Below are positions 51,114 to 63,184 of a stretch of DNA of 64,000 nt, one piece after another. How positions within the stretch are numbered: the first letter of the stretch is position 1; every line of letters begins with the position of its first letter. Source of the DNA: Nectonema munidae (Eukaryota > Nematomorpha > Nectonematoida > Nectonematidae). The position numbers were made by a program, and so were the translations under genes. Under the pieces are notes generated by a model. The model saw only the letters and a program-made list of their open reading frames with translations, had not been told where the DNA came from and did no database searches. Location: the NCBI GenBank assembly GCA_030549495.1, contig JAUIRK010000977.1, positions 176,501-240,500 on the forward strand, read 5' to 3'.

Positions 51114-51393
51114 CTTTTTTGAATGATGTTGTCTTCATCTTGGAAGAGATTGAGGTTCATACAGTGCAACATGGGCGGAGTGAAGAAGTTGTAGTCTTCG
51201 TAGACGGAACTTTTGAAGGATGGAAAATTGAGGTTAATGTGGTTGGAGAAGAGGCTGTTAGCGTTGGAGAGGGATTCCGCCTGCACACTCTGTCCTTCCC
51301 ACTCGTTCTGGTGTTGCGAGCTGTTACCCGCTCCCTTCGACAACTCTTCTTTCTGCATCCTCAGTGCGAGTGCTGCGTGGCCAAGGGCATTTT
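51114..51393 (-). CDS. internal host exon, possibly ABCG N-terminal region
   Basis: Acceptor TGTCTCCTTACAG|AA and donor AAAAAAG|GTTTTT enclose 280 nt with one open frame: ALGHAALALRMQKEELSKGA, SSQHQNEWEGQSVQAESLSN, SVYEDYNFFTPPMLHCMNLN and LFQDEDNIIQKR. It is richer in G+C than its surroundings and on the same strand as the ABCG exons, which start 14 kb downstream. I do not recognise the peptide. It starts in phase 1 and ends in phase 2, whereas the 36770 exon starts in phase 0, so at least one more exon would be needed between them. It could be the variable N-terminus of the ABCG protein or an exon of a different gene. Confidence 0.45.
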
Positions 51394-51419
51394 CTGTAAG
51401 GAGACAATTTGACACGTTC

Positions 51420-53590
51420 TACAAATTCAATGCTCTCTTAGTTGCGTGTTACGAAAAACATTTTAAGGATAAACTTCTCCTATCAAAATCTATTAGGAAA
51501 AAATTAGTTTAGAGTAAATTTAGTAACTTGATTGTAGAATATACAAAACATTTATTAAAATTTTGAAGTTAAAGCAATGCCTCTAAGATGATCTAAATCA
51601 TGATTGCACAATCTACTGACTGCTAACCTCAATCTTTACTACATCTGTTTTCTTTTATTATTATAACTCTTTCATTTTCACCTTCTTTACAGTGTAACTG
51701 TACACATACTTCCTATCTCACTACGCTCTCATGGATGTCTAACCCACGTCTTTCCTTTTCTGTCTCAACTATGTCTTCATTTTCTTCTTTGCCTCTAATC
51801 TATACTGGAGACGTTGTTCTAAATGGTGAAGAATATTTTCATCTACTTCATATAAGATTTCATTTTTTGTTATTTCTTTTTTATCTATAGTACGTTTTCG
51901 TCCTTCTTTTTATCAAATGCCCAATTTTTTCTATATTTAGATTAAATCTTTTAATTAAATATATTTTAAGTAACTTTCACATTTTTAAAGATAGTTTTAA
52001 AATTCTTGAGTTTGTTTTTTTAAGTTTATTTCTGAGTAACTTTTATGATGACATACAATCAATAAAGGAAACAAAATGAAAAACGAAAATTTTAAGATCA
52101 GTGGTCTGCGAAATATTTACCGTTGAAATTTTTGGAAAACGGTGACTTCAAACAATTCCGGTAATTCCGATAAACTAAATGGAGAATATACGAATAGAAA
52201 AAAGTGAAGCTCAATGAAAAACTTTAAATAAGTCTTTTTAGAAAACAGAGACTTATACGAAGGTCTATATCATAGCTGAAAAGCTGACAAAGTAAAACAA
52301 AGCTTTTATCGGTGGACTAAGAATAGCTTTTGTTGAATATTGTTCAGAGAAAAGAAAGTTATTTGTGAAACTAGTTTATCTGGATATAAAATTCTTAGAA
52401 GAATACCTTTTTTAGCTTACAATGTTTCTGGAAAAATGAGTAAAGTATAGCTTAAAATGAAAACCACAATTGCCAATCTTCTATTGCTTCTCAATTTTTG
52501 TTTTGAAGATGTGTCTTTAGTTGAGGATTTTTCTGGTAGAGCTCGATAGAACTTTATGCTTTCCAAGCTTTATGTTAAAAAAATTAATATTGATAGAAAA
52601 TAAAGTGAGTTCCTAGACAAGAGATAGATCCCCAGCTCAAACTGACTAAAAATGCTTTTTTTTCATTTATCATTGCTTGATTCATGAGAAAAAACTGAAT
52701 GTGTATGATCTAGTGACAAGGATAATTAAAAATTAAAGATTATTTGAATGTGTTTCGTAGCAACTATGAAGATTTAACTTATTTTTCTACATTTAGAGTC
52801 TATCGTCAAATAGAGATTTTCGTTAAACTGTTTTCCAATGCATTCTTCCCACAATACGAAAGCAAGTTTCTTTTTAGGCAATTTTCTTTCACTATTTGCT
52901 TTTAGGAAAATCTTGTTTGGAATTATATTTCACAATTTCCAAACTATTTAGAGCAAGGTTTATTAACTTGTGTAATTTGTCCCCTTGTGTGTCAATAGAT
53001 ATTTTCAGAAGGTCACAGAAAATTCAGGACTCAAAAAGTATATATGGAGTATCTTGTAATTAAAAAATATTATTTAAAAGTAGCTTATGAGATTATATCC
53101 ATTTTGTTAACATCAACGTATAAAAATACTTTAGTTTAAGCTCAACCTAACTCACAAGTATGGTTTTTTTATCTTTAGATAAATTATATATGAACAAAAG
53201 TGCTGCTCGATATTATGGATGGCCTTAAAAATAAAAGTCACTATTTATTGGAAAACGTTTTTGGGGTATATTTGTGTTATTTTATGAAATAAGTCATAAT
53301 ATTGATATGATATCATAAATTTTGAATTAAAATTAAAGAAAAAGTAGAAAAGTAATCGACAAAACTGTTATAGAGTCCGTCAATGGTGTTAGAACAAAAT
53401 TAATTTTAGGAATAATACTGTGTAACCTCACCTACCTATGTATTCACTTATAAACATGTAATATACGAAAACGCTTTTGACAACCTCATCTTTGATAAAC
53501 TTTTTGTAACATAGAAAATAAAGGATTTATTTACCAGAAGTCTTGTATTAAAACTTGATCTCTATAGTCTAAACTTCATTTTATTACTTT
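51420..53590. other. AT-rich stretch, nothing recognised
   Basis: No convincing coding sequence or repeat on either strand. Confidence 0.4.
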
Positions 53591-55039
53591 ATCTTCTTCT
53601 TTACACATTTATTAGCCCGTTTCTATACGGGGTCACTGTTTGAGATAAGTCTCCTCTATCTCGCCATGTCTATCGCTATTTTGTAGTCAATATTGTGGTC
53701 GAGATTCTTCTTTTTGCCATCGGCTATAATACAGTTCTTCTATCTCATCTTGGGCCTTCCGCTCCTCCTTTTGTCAACCTTTTGTAAGTCCATCATCTTC
53801 CTTTCATTACAGTTCTCCCCTCTACAGCGAAAATGGCCAAACAATTTCAAGCGTTCTTCCTGCATCTTCCTGCTCACACTTACCACTTTTGCTGTTCCTC
53901 TTGTAACCTCGTTCTTTATTCTGTCTTCTCTCGTTACTCCGCTCATCCACCTTAACATTTTCATTTTAGCCACTTCTAACTTCTTTTCATTTCTCTTCTT
54001 GTACAGTCTCTAGGCCATATAGCAGAGCAGGTCTCACAATTGTTTTATATATTTTTCCTTTTAATTTCATAGGCATTCTTCTGACGTAGAAGACTCCCGA
54101 TACATCGTGCCAGTTTTTCCATCCTGCTTGAATTCTTCTGTTTATTTCTATATCTTCGCTGCTATCCTCGATCACACTTGAATCAAGATATTTGAAGTTC
54201 TTTACTCCCTTTATTAGCTGTCCTTCTAGATTTACATTCCTCATGTTTTTATTTAGGTCTTGATCCTCATCTTCGTACTTCATCGCTAAGTATTCTATTT
54301 TTTTTGCTTATTCTTAGCCCTCAATTTCCAAACGCCATTCGTCAAGCCTTTCTTCTATTTCTTGACTTGTTTCATCGACTATTCAGATTATGCAATCTCC
54401 CACGGCAATTCTTTCCTTATTCCTTCTATCAATACATCCAACACTACGTTGTAGGGCAAGGGGCTAAATCTCGAGCCCTGGTGTAGGCCTATCGTAACAT
54501 CATACTTCTCTGCTTTGCCTGCTACTGTTTTCACTGGCGTCTTAACACTTCTATACATCTCCATAATCAAACTAATATATTTCTATGGCACCGATTTGTT
54601 TCTTAACCCTATTAGTGCTGGGGGGCGTAAAACGCCCCCCCCCTTGGCTAAAAATTTAATTGTAGAAAATTGGCTGAATGATATCCCTTCAAATTTTGTG
54701 ACTTTTCCTAAAATCGCTAGCTGCATCTTTTGAAACCATTTTCATGGTAGTTGAATGACCCCTTCATGTCCAAAACTGTCAATCAAAATAAAAAAATGTT
54801 ATTTTTCAGCAAAATTTTGACATTATCTGTACTTAACCTTATAACTTAGGATCTATATTATATAATACCCTGAAAAATTATAATTATATACAGTTTGGAA
54901 CGCATAACACTTTATATATTTAACTTTTTCAATAATCAAGGCTACTTTTTAGAAAATGTCAATCAAAATTTTGATTGATCAAAAATATATCTAATAAAAT
55001 ATACTTTCAAATTTTACATAAAATATATGTTTTTATACT

Positions 55040-56240
55040 AAATCGGTCATGCTGTTTTCATTTCTGAACTCATTTTTTACATTTTGGATATGAAAATACC
55101 TATATGTGTTAATCAAATTTGCGGTTTACTTCTGAAAATTGTCTCCAAAAACATTCCTTCACATTTTACATAAAAACATATGTGTTATACTAAATCGGAC
55201 ATGCTGGTTTCATTTCTGGACTCATTTTTTACGTTTAGGATATGAAAATACCTATAAGTGTTCATTAAATTTGCGGTTTACTTCTAAAAATTGTCTCCAA
55301 ATACATTCATTCAAATTTTACAATGAAATATATGTTTTATACCAAATCAACCATGCTGTTTTCATTTCTGAATTCATTTTTCACATTTAGAGGTTTTAAA
55401 ATATCAGTCAAAATTTGCGGTTTACTTCTAAAAGCTATCTCCAAAAATATTCTATAAATTTTACATGAAATATTTGTTTTTATACCAAATCGATCATGCT
55501 GTTTTCATTTTTGAACTTATTTTTTACATTTAGGATTTAGAAATACGTATAAGTATTAATCAAATTTGCGGTTTACTTCTGAAAATTGTCTCTAAAAATA
55601 TTTTCTTGAAATATATGTTTTTATACCAAATCAACCAAGCTAGTTTCATTTATGGACTCAATTTTTGCAGTTTGAATTTGAAAATACATATAAGTATCAA
55701 TTAAATTTGCGTTTAGTTCTAAAATTTGTTTTTATAGCAAATATATCATGATTTCATTTCTGAACACAGTTTTCGCATTTAGAGGTTTTACTGCTAGTGA
55801 CAATCAAATTTGCGGTTTATGTTTGAAAACTATATCCCAAAATATTCTCTCTAATTTTACATGAAATATATGTTTTTATACCAATTTGACCATGATAATT
55901 TTTATTTCTGAAATCATTTTTTGCATTTAGAGGTTTTAAATGTCTGAAAGTGTCAATAAATTTTCGATTTACGTCTAATGTCTGTAGAAATATTTTGAAA
56001 TTTAAATAAAATATGTGTTTTTATGCCAAAAGGAAGATGCTGGTTTCATTTTTGGACTCAGGTTTGGCATTTATGGTTTTAAAATATCTGAAAGCTTGAA
56101 TAAGATTTGCGGTTTACTTCTAGATACTGTTTTCAAAAATATTTTCAAAAAAATAAAATATCTGTTTTATACCAAATCGACTATGCTTATTTTATTTCTG
56201 TACTGGATTTTGGATAATACGGTTAAAAAATATCTCGAAG
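55040..56240. repeat. satellite array A, ~150-bp unit, about eight units
   Basis: Units carry CAAATTTGCGGTTTACTTCT, then TGTCTCCAAAAA, ATATATGTTTTTATACCAAA, CATGCTG.TTTCATTTCTG and a CATTTAGG tail. GCGGTTTA recurs near 55121, 55273, 55416, 55569, 55812 and 56108. Units are clearly diverged from each other. Confidence 0.85.
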
Positions 56241-56244
56241 TCAA

Positions 56245-57225
56245 TTGAATTAGTAATGTATGCCTAAAAAAGTTCTGTAAAAATGTCAAAAAATGGCCAT
56301 ATTAGGTATATAGTAAAAATATACTTTTTTTTTTGTATATTTTGGCTTATAATACTTTCTACAATCATCTTAGGTATGAAATATTTATTAAAAAAAAATA
56401 AAACGTATTATAAAATCTTTTGAAAATTTGTATGAGAGAAGGACAAGTTGAAAACTAATTGAAAAGAGAACATGTGATCAAAACAAATAATTAAAAAAAT
56501 ATGTATCTTGACTAAATGGAAGATCTACAATGTTCTAATGAACTAGGAAGTGGTTTAATTATATAAAATTAGATGCTTCAAAAAGATTTTGACTGTGAAA
56601 AAGAAGTTCCTCTTTTACAAATGAAAAATATTTAAATCTATAGCTTATCATCTAGGATTACAGTTAACATTTATCTAAGATGTAGGAAATCTGAAAATTT
56701 AGAATAGGTCAGATTTATAAAAATCAAGGTGCCAATATTGAGAATTTAGTCACTATCAAGATATTTTTAATTTAAATTGAATTTGTCCATCTTTTTCCTT
56801 TTGTGTCAAAGAGATAATTTTTTAGATAAGAACGTTGATAACTTTTTGTAATTGAACAATCAACATACGAATGATTCATCAGAAAAAATCCTTTGAAATA
56901 AGATTGGTTGACAAATATTCAGGCTGATAATAAAATAACGATACTGATAAAAAAAAGTCTAAGATCATTAAGAAGATTCTTTAATCAGATGCTTTGAGAG
57001 GAAAAAAGTAATTTTATCCTTATAAAAAAATTTTCGAAAACATTGAAGAATATAAATTTCTAATAAAAAAGAGCTACCAAGAAAGGATCATCATGGAATG
57101 AATAGCAAAATTACATACTGTAAATTATAATATGACGTAGAGACTACAAACCGATAACGAATTTGTAGCCAAAAAGATGGAGGTCCCATCTAGTTACATA
57201 AGTTACTGTAAAATGAAATATTTTT
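56245..57225. other. unique AT-rich spacer between arrays A and B
   Basis: No reading frame or repeat recognised inside the piggyBac-like element. Confidence 0.5.
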
Positions 57226-57229
57226 AGTG

Positions 57230-58650
57230 AATTATAGATTTTTTTGACAGGTTTTATTGATTTCATAAAAAATGACATCACCATTAAATTCTACATACTT
57301 GAAATGTATAAAAAACTTTTTAAAAGAATAAAATTTTTAATTTTGACATGGGCTGTCATATTTAAATCATTGTCAGGTTTGACTAATTTTTATATAAAAA
57401 AAAAGGAATATAATCAGTAAACACAGCCTATTTGAAAATGGGTATATGTGTGTAAAAAACATTATATAATTATTTAGATAAAAATTTTTTTTTTTGAGAT
57501 GAGTTGTCATATGTAAATCACTTTTTTGACAGGTTTGAATGATTTTCATAAAAAATGAATATCACCACTGAATTCAGCATATTTGAAAATGGGTATACAT
57601 GTAAAAAACTTTATATACTTATTTAGATAAAAAGTTCCTTTTTGAGATGAGCTGTCACATTTAGATCAATTTTTTGACAGGTTTAATTGATTTTCATAAA
57701 AAATGAATATCACCACTGAATTCAGCATATTTGAAAATGGGTATATATGTGTAAAAAACTTCATATACTTATTTAGATAAAAAGTTCCTTTTTGAGATGA
57801 ACTTTCACATTTAGATCAATTTTTTAACAGGTTTGATTGATTTTCATAAAAAATGAATATCACCACTGAATTCAGCTTAATTGAAAATGGGTATAATGTG
57901 TAAAAAACTTTATATACTTATTTAGATAAAAAGTTCCTTTTGAGATGAGTTGTCACATTTAGATAAATTTTTTGACAGGTTTGATTGATTTTCATAAAAA
58001 ATGAATATCACACTGAATTCAGCTTACTTGAAAATGGGTATACATGTGTAAAAAACTTTATATAATTATTTAGATAAAAAGTTTCTTTTTTAGATGAGCT
58101 GTCACATTTAGATCAATTTTTTGACAGGTTTGATTGATTTTCATAAAAAATAAATATCACCACTGAATTCAGCATATTTGAAAATGGGTATACATGTGTA
58201 AAAAACTTTATATACTTATTTAGATAAAAGTTCCTTTTTGGATGAGCTGTCACATTTAGATCAATTTTCTGACAGGTTTGATTGATTTTCATAAAAAATG
58301 AATATCACCACTGAATTCAGCTTACTTGAAAATGGGTATACATGTGTAAAAAACTTTATATACTTTTTTAGATAAAAAGATCTTTTTTGAGATGAGCTGT
58401 CACATTTAGATCAATTTTTTGACAGGTTTGATTGATTTTCATAAAAAATGAATATCACCACTGAATTCAGCATACTTGAAAATGGGTATACATGTGTAAA
58501 AAACTTTATATACTTATTTAGATAAAAAGTTCCTTTTTGAGATGAGCTGTCAAATATAAATTAATTTTTTGACAGGTTTGATTGATTTTGATAAAAAATG
58601 GACATCACCACTGAATTCAGCATCGTTGAAATATATATGTAACATTAAAA
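57230..58650. repeat. satellite array B, ~148-bp unit, about ten units
   Basis: Units carry GATGAGCTGTCACATTTAGA, TCAATTTTTTGACAGGTTTG, ATTGATTTTCATAAAAAATG, AATATCACCACTGAATTCAG and TTGAAAATGGGTATACATGT. Inner units are much more alike than the first one or two, suggesting recent unequal exchange or amplification. CTGTCA and TGACAG form an inverted pair about 25 bases apart in each unit. Confidence 0.9.
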
Positions 58651-59349
58651 ATATTTATAAAAACTTATTAATCTCTGAGAAAAATAGGGGGGGGCACTTT
58701 ACGTCCCCCCCAGCACTTGAGCGGACAAATTTTGCCCAGCACTAATAGGGTTAAACATCTCCATACTTCTTGTCTCGGTATCCCATTATATGCTTTTTCC
58801 AAGTCTATAAACACGGCATGTAAATCTTTTTACTTTTCCTTATACTTTCCAACATCTGCCTTAAAATGAATATTGTATTTGTTCTTCCCTTTTGATTCAT
58901 AAATCCAAACTGACCGCCAATATCTTCTCCTTATTCCTCAGTCTGTTTTCTATAATTCTCTCCCAGATTTTCATCGTATGAGATCCAAGTTTTATTCCTC
59001 AATAGTTTGAGTGAGCTTGAGCACATCGCTCTTCTCTTTGAAAATTGGTTCAATTACACTCGCTTTCCTTATGGTATAACCTCTTGTTCTATAATTTTAT
59101 TCATCAGTCCTCACAGGATATCCACTCCTTTTTCTACTAATCCTTTCCACAGCTTTACAATCAGGCCCTATAGTTTTCTTGTTCTTTATCTTTTTCATCG
59201 CCATCTCAAACTCTTTTCCCACCCTATCTTCCAAGTACCATCGGTGATATTTTTCATTCAGTAATTCAGCAAAATATTGCTTCCATCTTTCGAGAACTTT
59301 TCTGTCATTCTTCAAAGTTTATCCCGCAAAATCTTTCATTTCTTTGACG

Positions 59350-59548
59350 TGCTGTATCAGTGGCGGATCCAGAAATTGATAACAGAGGGGCCATTTCAAC
59401 TAATAAATTAATTTTAAATGATTTAATAAATTGTTTTTTATTATTTAATTAATAAAGACTTTGTTCAAAAATATGAATACTGGACAGGGGGCCGAGGCCC
59501 TATAGCCCCTCCCCCCCCCCCTCCCTTGTATCCGCCATTGTGCTGTAT
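59350..59548. mobile_element. 183-bp hAT-like MITE with perfect 8-bp duplication
   Basis: Core 59358-59540 between TGCTGTAT copies. The ends are CAGTGGCGGATCCAG and, inverted, CAATGGCGGATACAAG. The interior has a C-run and GGGGGCCGAGGCCCTATAGC. The terminal motif is shared with the hAT copies at 46.63, 61.16 and 63.17 kb. It is inserted in RTE copy 3. Confidence 0.9.
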
Positions 59549-61025
59549 GTCTTTTATTGACTTATTTCAACATTTTGCTAACCATTATACTTTCTTTTGT
59601 TCTTGATGTGTTTCTAGATCTTCATATATATATATATATTCGCACACGCTTCTGCTTTAGCCACAGATGCTACTTTCTTTACCTCTTTTCTTGCACGCTG
59701 GTATTCTACGTTATCTTCTTGCTCCCACTTTATCTTTGCATTTTCTTTCTCTTTATTTTGTCTTTTGAGTTCTTCTCCCACCAACCATTCAAAACTTGTA
59801 TGCCATCATCCACTCTTTCTAATACCTTTTGCTTGAATTCTTCTTGTTTTGTTACATCAATTAATTTTCTCCACTTTATCCTTCTCTCACCTATTTCTTT
59901 TCTAGGTCTTGGAATATTCATCAAAAGAGTTAGAACCACGAGTCTATTTTGCGGCGCCACATGGTCACCTAAAATTACCCTGCAGTCTATTACTTCGTTT
60001 ATCTTCAACCGTCTATGCATCTAAGATAATCTATCTGTGATGCATCAGAAGCAATCTTGTAGGTGATTGATGAAGTGATGATATTCTCTTTCCTTTTGTT
60101 GAAAAATGTGTTTGCAATCATTAAATCCATTGCATTAGGGACTTTTATCACTCTTTCCCATCTTTATATATGCGCCCATATCCATGATCTCCATGTTTTC
60201 TTTCGATGGCTTTGCTATTTTGACCGATATGGCCATTAAGGTCTGCCCCCAAGATTATTCTTTCCTCTGTTGGAATACTTGCTTTCTAACTTTCTCCAAA
60301 AACCCTCCTTTTCTTCTTCTATAACTTCAGGTTATGGGAGGCAGAGGCACTTATCACGTTTAACGAATTTCTCCCATACATCATCCTATCTCCTTCTCCA
60401 GTAACACTTATAAAATTTTCTTTCATTGTGGATGAGAGTATTATCCTCACTCCATTTCTTCCACATGGTTTTGCGCTACTATAATACAATTTGTATCCTT
60501 CTGCCATCTCTCGCTTTATTACTCCTCCACCTAGTTTCTTTATACACAATATATGTAATCTTCTCATCTTCATCAATTCCACCACCTCTCTTCCTCGATT
60601 TTTCATAGTGCTGACGTTCAGGCTTCCTACTCTGAGACCGCTTTGAGCTCGATTCTTTAGCCGTACACGCTCGTTGAACGGTAGCCCTTGTATTTTCACA
60701 GGGGTTGGGCGAAGCCCCTCTGCGTTGCTTATGGGATATGTCCTAGCCTTTGTTTGAGAAATTTTATTGAGATCTTTTGGTTTTGGCAAAAAAAAATTTA
60801 TGGCGGATGCCCTTCCTAACCCCAACCCTCTCCATTTATCCGGGTTTGGGATCGGCACTTGAGATTCATAATGAGAAACTCAATGGCCTTAATTTTATTA
60901 CAGTGTTGCTTATTTTGACAGAAATATCTCCATTTACTCTCATCCAAAATGCTACAGCGTATCTTTCAAGGTCTAGCGGAAATTTCTCTTCTTAAATTTT
61001 ACTTCCAAACAATTTATCTAAGCAT

Positions 61026-61165
61026 CACTGGGGGATCCAATGGGAGGCCGCATTGGCCTTTGCCCTCCTATAGAGTGAGGCCTCAAAGATTCTTGTTTCA
61101 ATTTTTCTGGACCCTTCATTAATGAGGATTTCTATGGTATTGAAATTTCGTCTGGATCCGCCACT
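61026..61165. mobile_element. hAT-like MITE
   Basis: Starts CACTGGGGGATCCAATGG and ends TCTGGATCCGCCACT. It is relatively G+C-rich with no coding content. It abuts the ZMYM1-like hAT at 61166, and the two may be one element. Confidence 0.5.
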
Positions 61166-63180
61166 AAAAATGACTTCGAAAATTACCTTTACTAATTTTG
61201 CTTTTTCATAAAACATCAATACTTGTTGGTAGTTGATTGCGTTTATATCAACGATATGACAAGTCGAAATATTATTCTGTCTACACACCCAATTTGAGTA
61301 GTGAAAATGTTGATAATATATTATCAATAATATCACACAGTGATTCACCAATAGTCTTTCAACTGGCGAATTGGACAATGATTGCACTCCGTGTGCTGCC
61401 AAGTTGACAGGTATGATGAATAAACTCTCTTTTTTCTCGCAAATCAAATTTTGAATGTGTTAAAATGGACTGGTTTGGTTCCCGAATACTTAGTTGGGCA
61501 AGGTTATCATGGCGCAGCAGCGATGAGTGGAGCTTTTAATGGTGTACAAACAGAGGTACGGCGTCTTTGTGGAAACCGAGCAATATATGTACAATGTGCA
61601 GCTCATTCTTTGAACCTGACTTTAGTTAAAGCTAGTGAAGTTCCAGAGATTCGAAACACCTTTGGTATTGTTGGCAGTTTAGCAAAATTTTTCAATTTGA
61701 GTGCTGTTAAAAGTAGAAAATTAGAAGAAGCGTAAATGCATCAACTGATAAGATCTCTAAATACAGGCTCAAAGTTCCATGTCAAACTCGTTGGGTGGAG
61801 AAATACAAGACTATTCACACAGCATACTTTTTGTATTCTGTAGTGATTGATGTACTTCATGACAAAAGCGGGGATAAATCTTCTTCCTCTTCAGAGGCTA
61901 ATTGCTTAGTCAACTCTCTAACTAAATCCGAGTTTGTTGTTGGGCTGGTTTCGATGAATGATGTAATGACTCTTATTTTACAATCTAGTTCGAATGATAT
62001 TTTCTCTGCTGTGAAACAAGTCTCAATCATAAAACAGCTAACCTAGATTAACTGCAGCTCGAAGAATAGAGAAACAACGAAACTCATTTTGAGAAATATT
62101 TTGAAACGCTCAAAAATGTATGGGGAAGAGCCTTTGAGTATTCCAAAGATAGTTAAAAGAATGACAAAAAGGACTAATATTCCAGCTGCCTCTCCAATGG
62201 AGTTTTACCGCCGTTCCATTTTCAGCCTTTCTTGCATGGTATTATTTCGCAAATTGTTGATCGATTTGAAAAACCCAATACAACTAATACCACAGTTTGC
62301 TAAAAAAATTAACTTTAATGATGTTAGAAAAGGATTTGTTATTTAGTGAAGAATAGTGAATTGCAGCTCGGAAGAACTAGAATTAGAGTTCCAAACTTGG
62401 CAACTTTTTTTGCAAGTCAACTCCTGATATTTCACACGATTCAATTACAACTTTGAAAATATGTGAAGAAGCATTTTATCCAAATATCTACAAACTTTTA
62501 AACATTTACGCCACCTTACCAGTTTCCTCATCAACCGCTGAGCGCACTTTCTCAGTACTTAAAAATTTGAAATCTTATCTTCGCTCTAATACAGGAGAAG
62601 ATCGGTTGAATGGCCTAACATTAGCTTATATTCATCGAGACATAAGTTGTACTGATATCGTGAGGGAAACCCTCGAGCTTTTTTCACTCTAACAAAGAAA
62701 AATTCAAATGTAAATCCTTCTATTTCACCTCAATCAAACTTTTTGAAAGATTTAAATTTCCTTTTTTACTACTTTTGCACATTCTTTTTCCGTTTTTTTG
62801 TCATTTTTTTATTAATTATTAAATTTTATTCTTCATTATTTTGTGAAAAGAAAAAGGCGATTCATTTTATGAAGGAGAGAAAGCACGCTTAAATGACAAA
62901 TGCAATTTCATATACATAATTCCTAAACAAGTATACATATATATCTTCATAAATTCAAAATCAGGGTATATTATAAAGTATGAATCCACATGTATAAAAA
63001 ATATATTTTTGCAATTTATTCATGGCAAAATGATGTTAAAAATATGAAAACAGGTATTTAGTGATTCTAAAAGACATAATACAGCTGTTGTATTCTCTGA
63101 AGACTTTTAGCAAAATTGCAAAGAAATTTAAATAGATTTCGCCCCTCCCCTGTAAGTAATTTCTGGATTCGCCACTGGCT
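61166..63180 (+). pseudogene. hAT-type transposase pseudogene, ZMYM1-like lineage, 3' part
   Basis: Coding sequence starts at ~61441 (LNVLKWTGLVPE) and continues GQGYHGAAAMSGAFNGVQTE then VQCAAHSLNLTLVKASEVPE. Next is 61795-62046 (VGLVSMNDVMTLILQSSSND), then 62089-62346. The dimerisation domain is at 62453-62692 (YATLPVSSSTAERTFSVLKN then LKSYLRSNTGEDRLNGLTLA). The N-terminal half of the transposase is missing; it survives in the opposite-strand copy at 10.36-9.97 kb. The 3' end is at GATTCGCCACTGG (~63.18 kb). Frame changes make it non-functional. Confidence 0.75.
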
Positions 63181-63184
63181 ACTA

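Larger units (their letters stand above)
54603..58754. mobile_element. 4.1-kb non-autonomous piggyBac-like element built of two satellite arrays
   Basis: Core 54607-58750 lies between TTAA copies. The inverted ends are CCCTATTAGTGCTGGG and its exact inverse. Each end is followed by a G-run/C-run hairpin (GGGGGGCGTAAAACGCCCCC; GGGGCACTTTACGTCCCC). The interior is array A (55040-56240), ~1 kb of unique AT-rich DNA, and array B (57230-58650). It has no coding sequence. Removing the core and one TTAA restores a continuous RTE reading segment (AYNGIPRQEVWRCLRNKSVP), which confirms the insertion point. Other copies of A and B lie at 33.8-36.2 kb around a piggyBac transposase remnant. Confidence 0.9.
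53600..60865 (-). mobile_element. RTE-type LINE copy 3 (different subfamily), interrupted
   Basis: Minus strand. The leader and endonuclease start are at 60858-60319 (SGLRVGSLNVSTMKNRGREV, VELMKMRRLHILCIKKLGGG, GVRIILSSTMKENFISVTGE). The endonuclease end and linker are at 60020-59730 (NRLVVLTLLMNIPRPRKEIG). 59315-59097 has KVLERWKQYFAELLNE and MKKIKNKKTIGPD. Reverse transcriptase follows at ~58.98-58.75 kb and 54570-54388 (VKTPVKTVAGKAEKYDVTIG, LHQGSRFSPLPYNVVLDVLI). The C-terminal region is at 54283-53740 (GVFYVRRMPMKLKGKIYKTI, VRPALLYGLETV, MKMLRWMSGVTREDRI). It is split by a 4.1-kb piggyBac-like element and a 183-bp MITE. It differs clearly from copies 1 and 2. Confidence 0.85.

Noticed and set aside
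61025-61447. 140-codon minus-strand frame
   Set aside because: It covers a MITE and the antisense of a hAT copy; no family resemblance.
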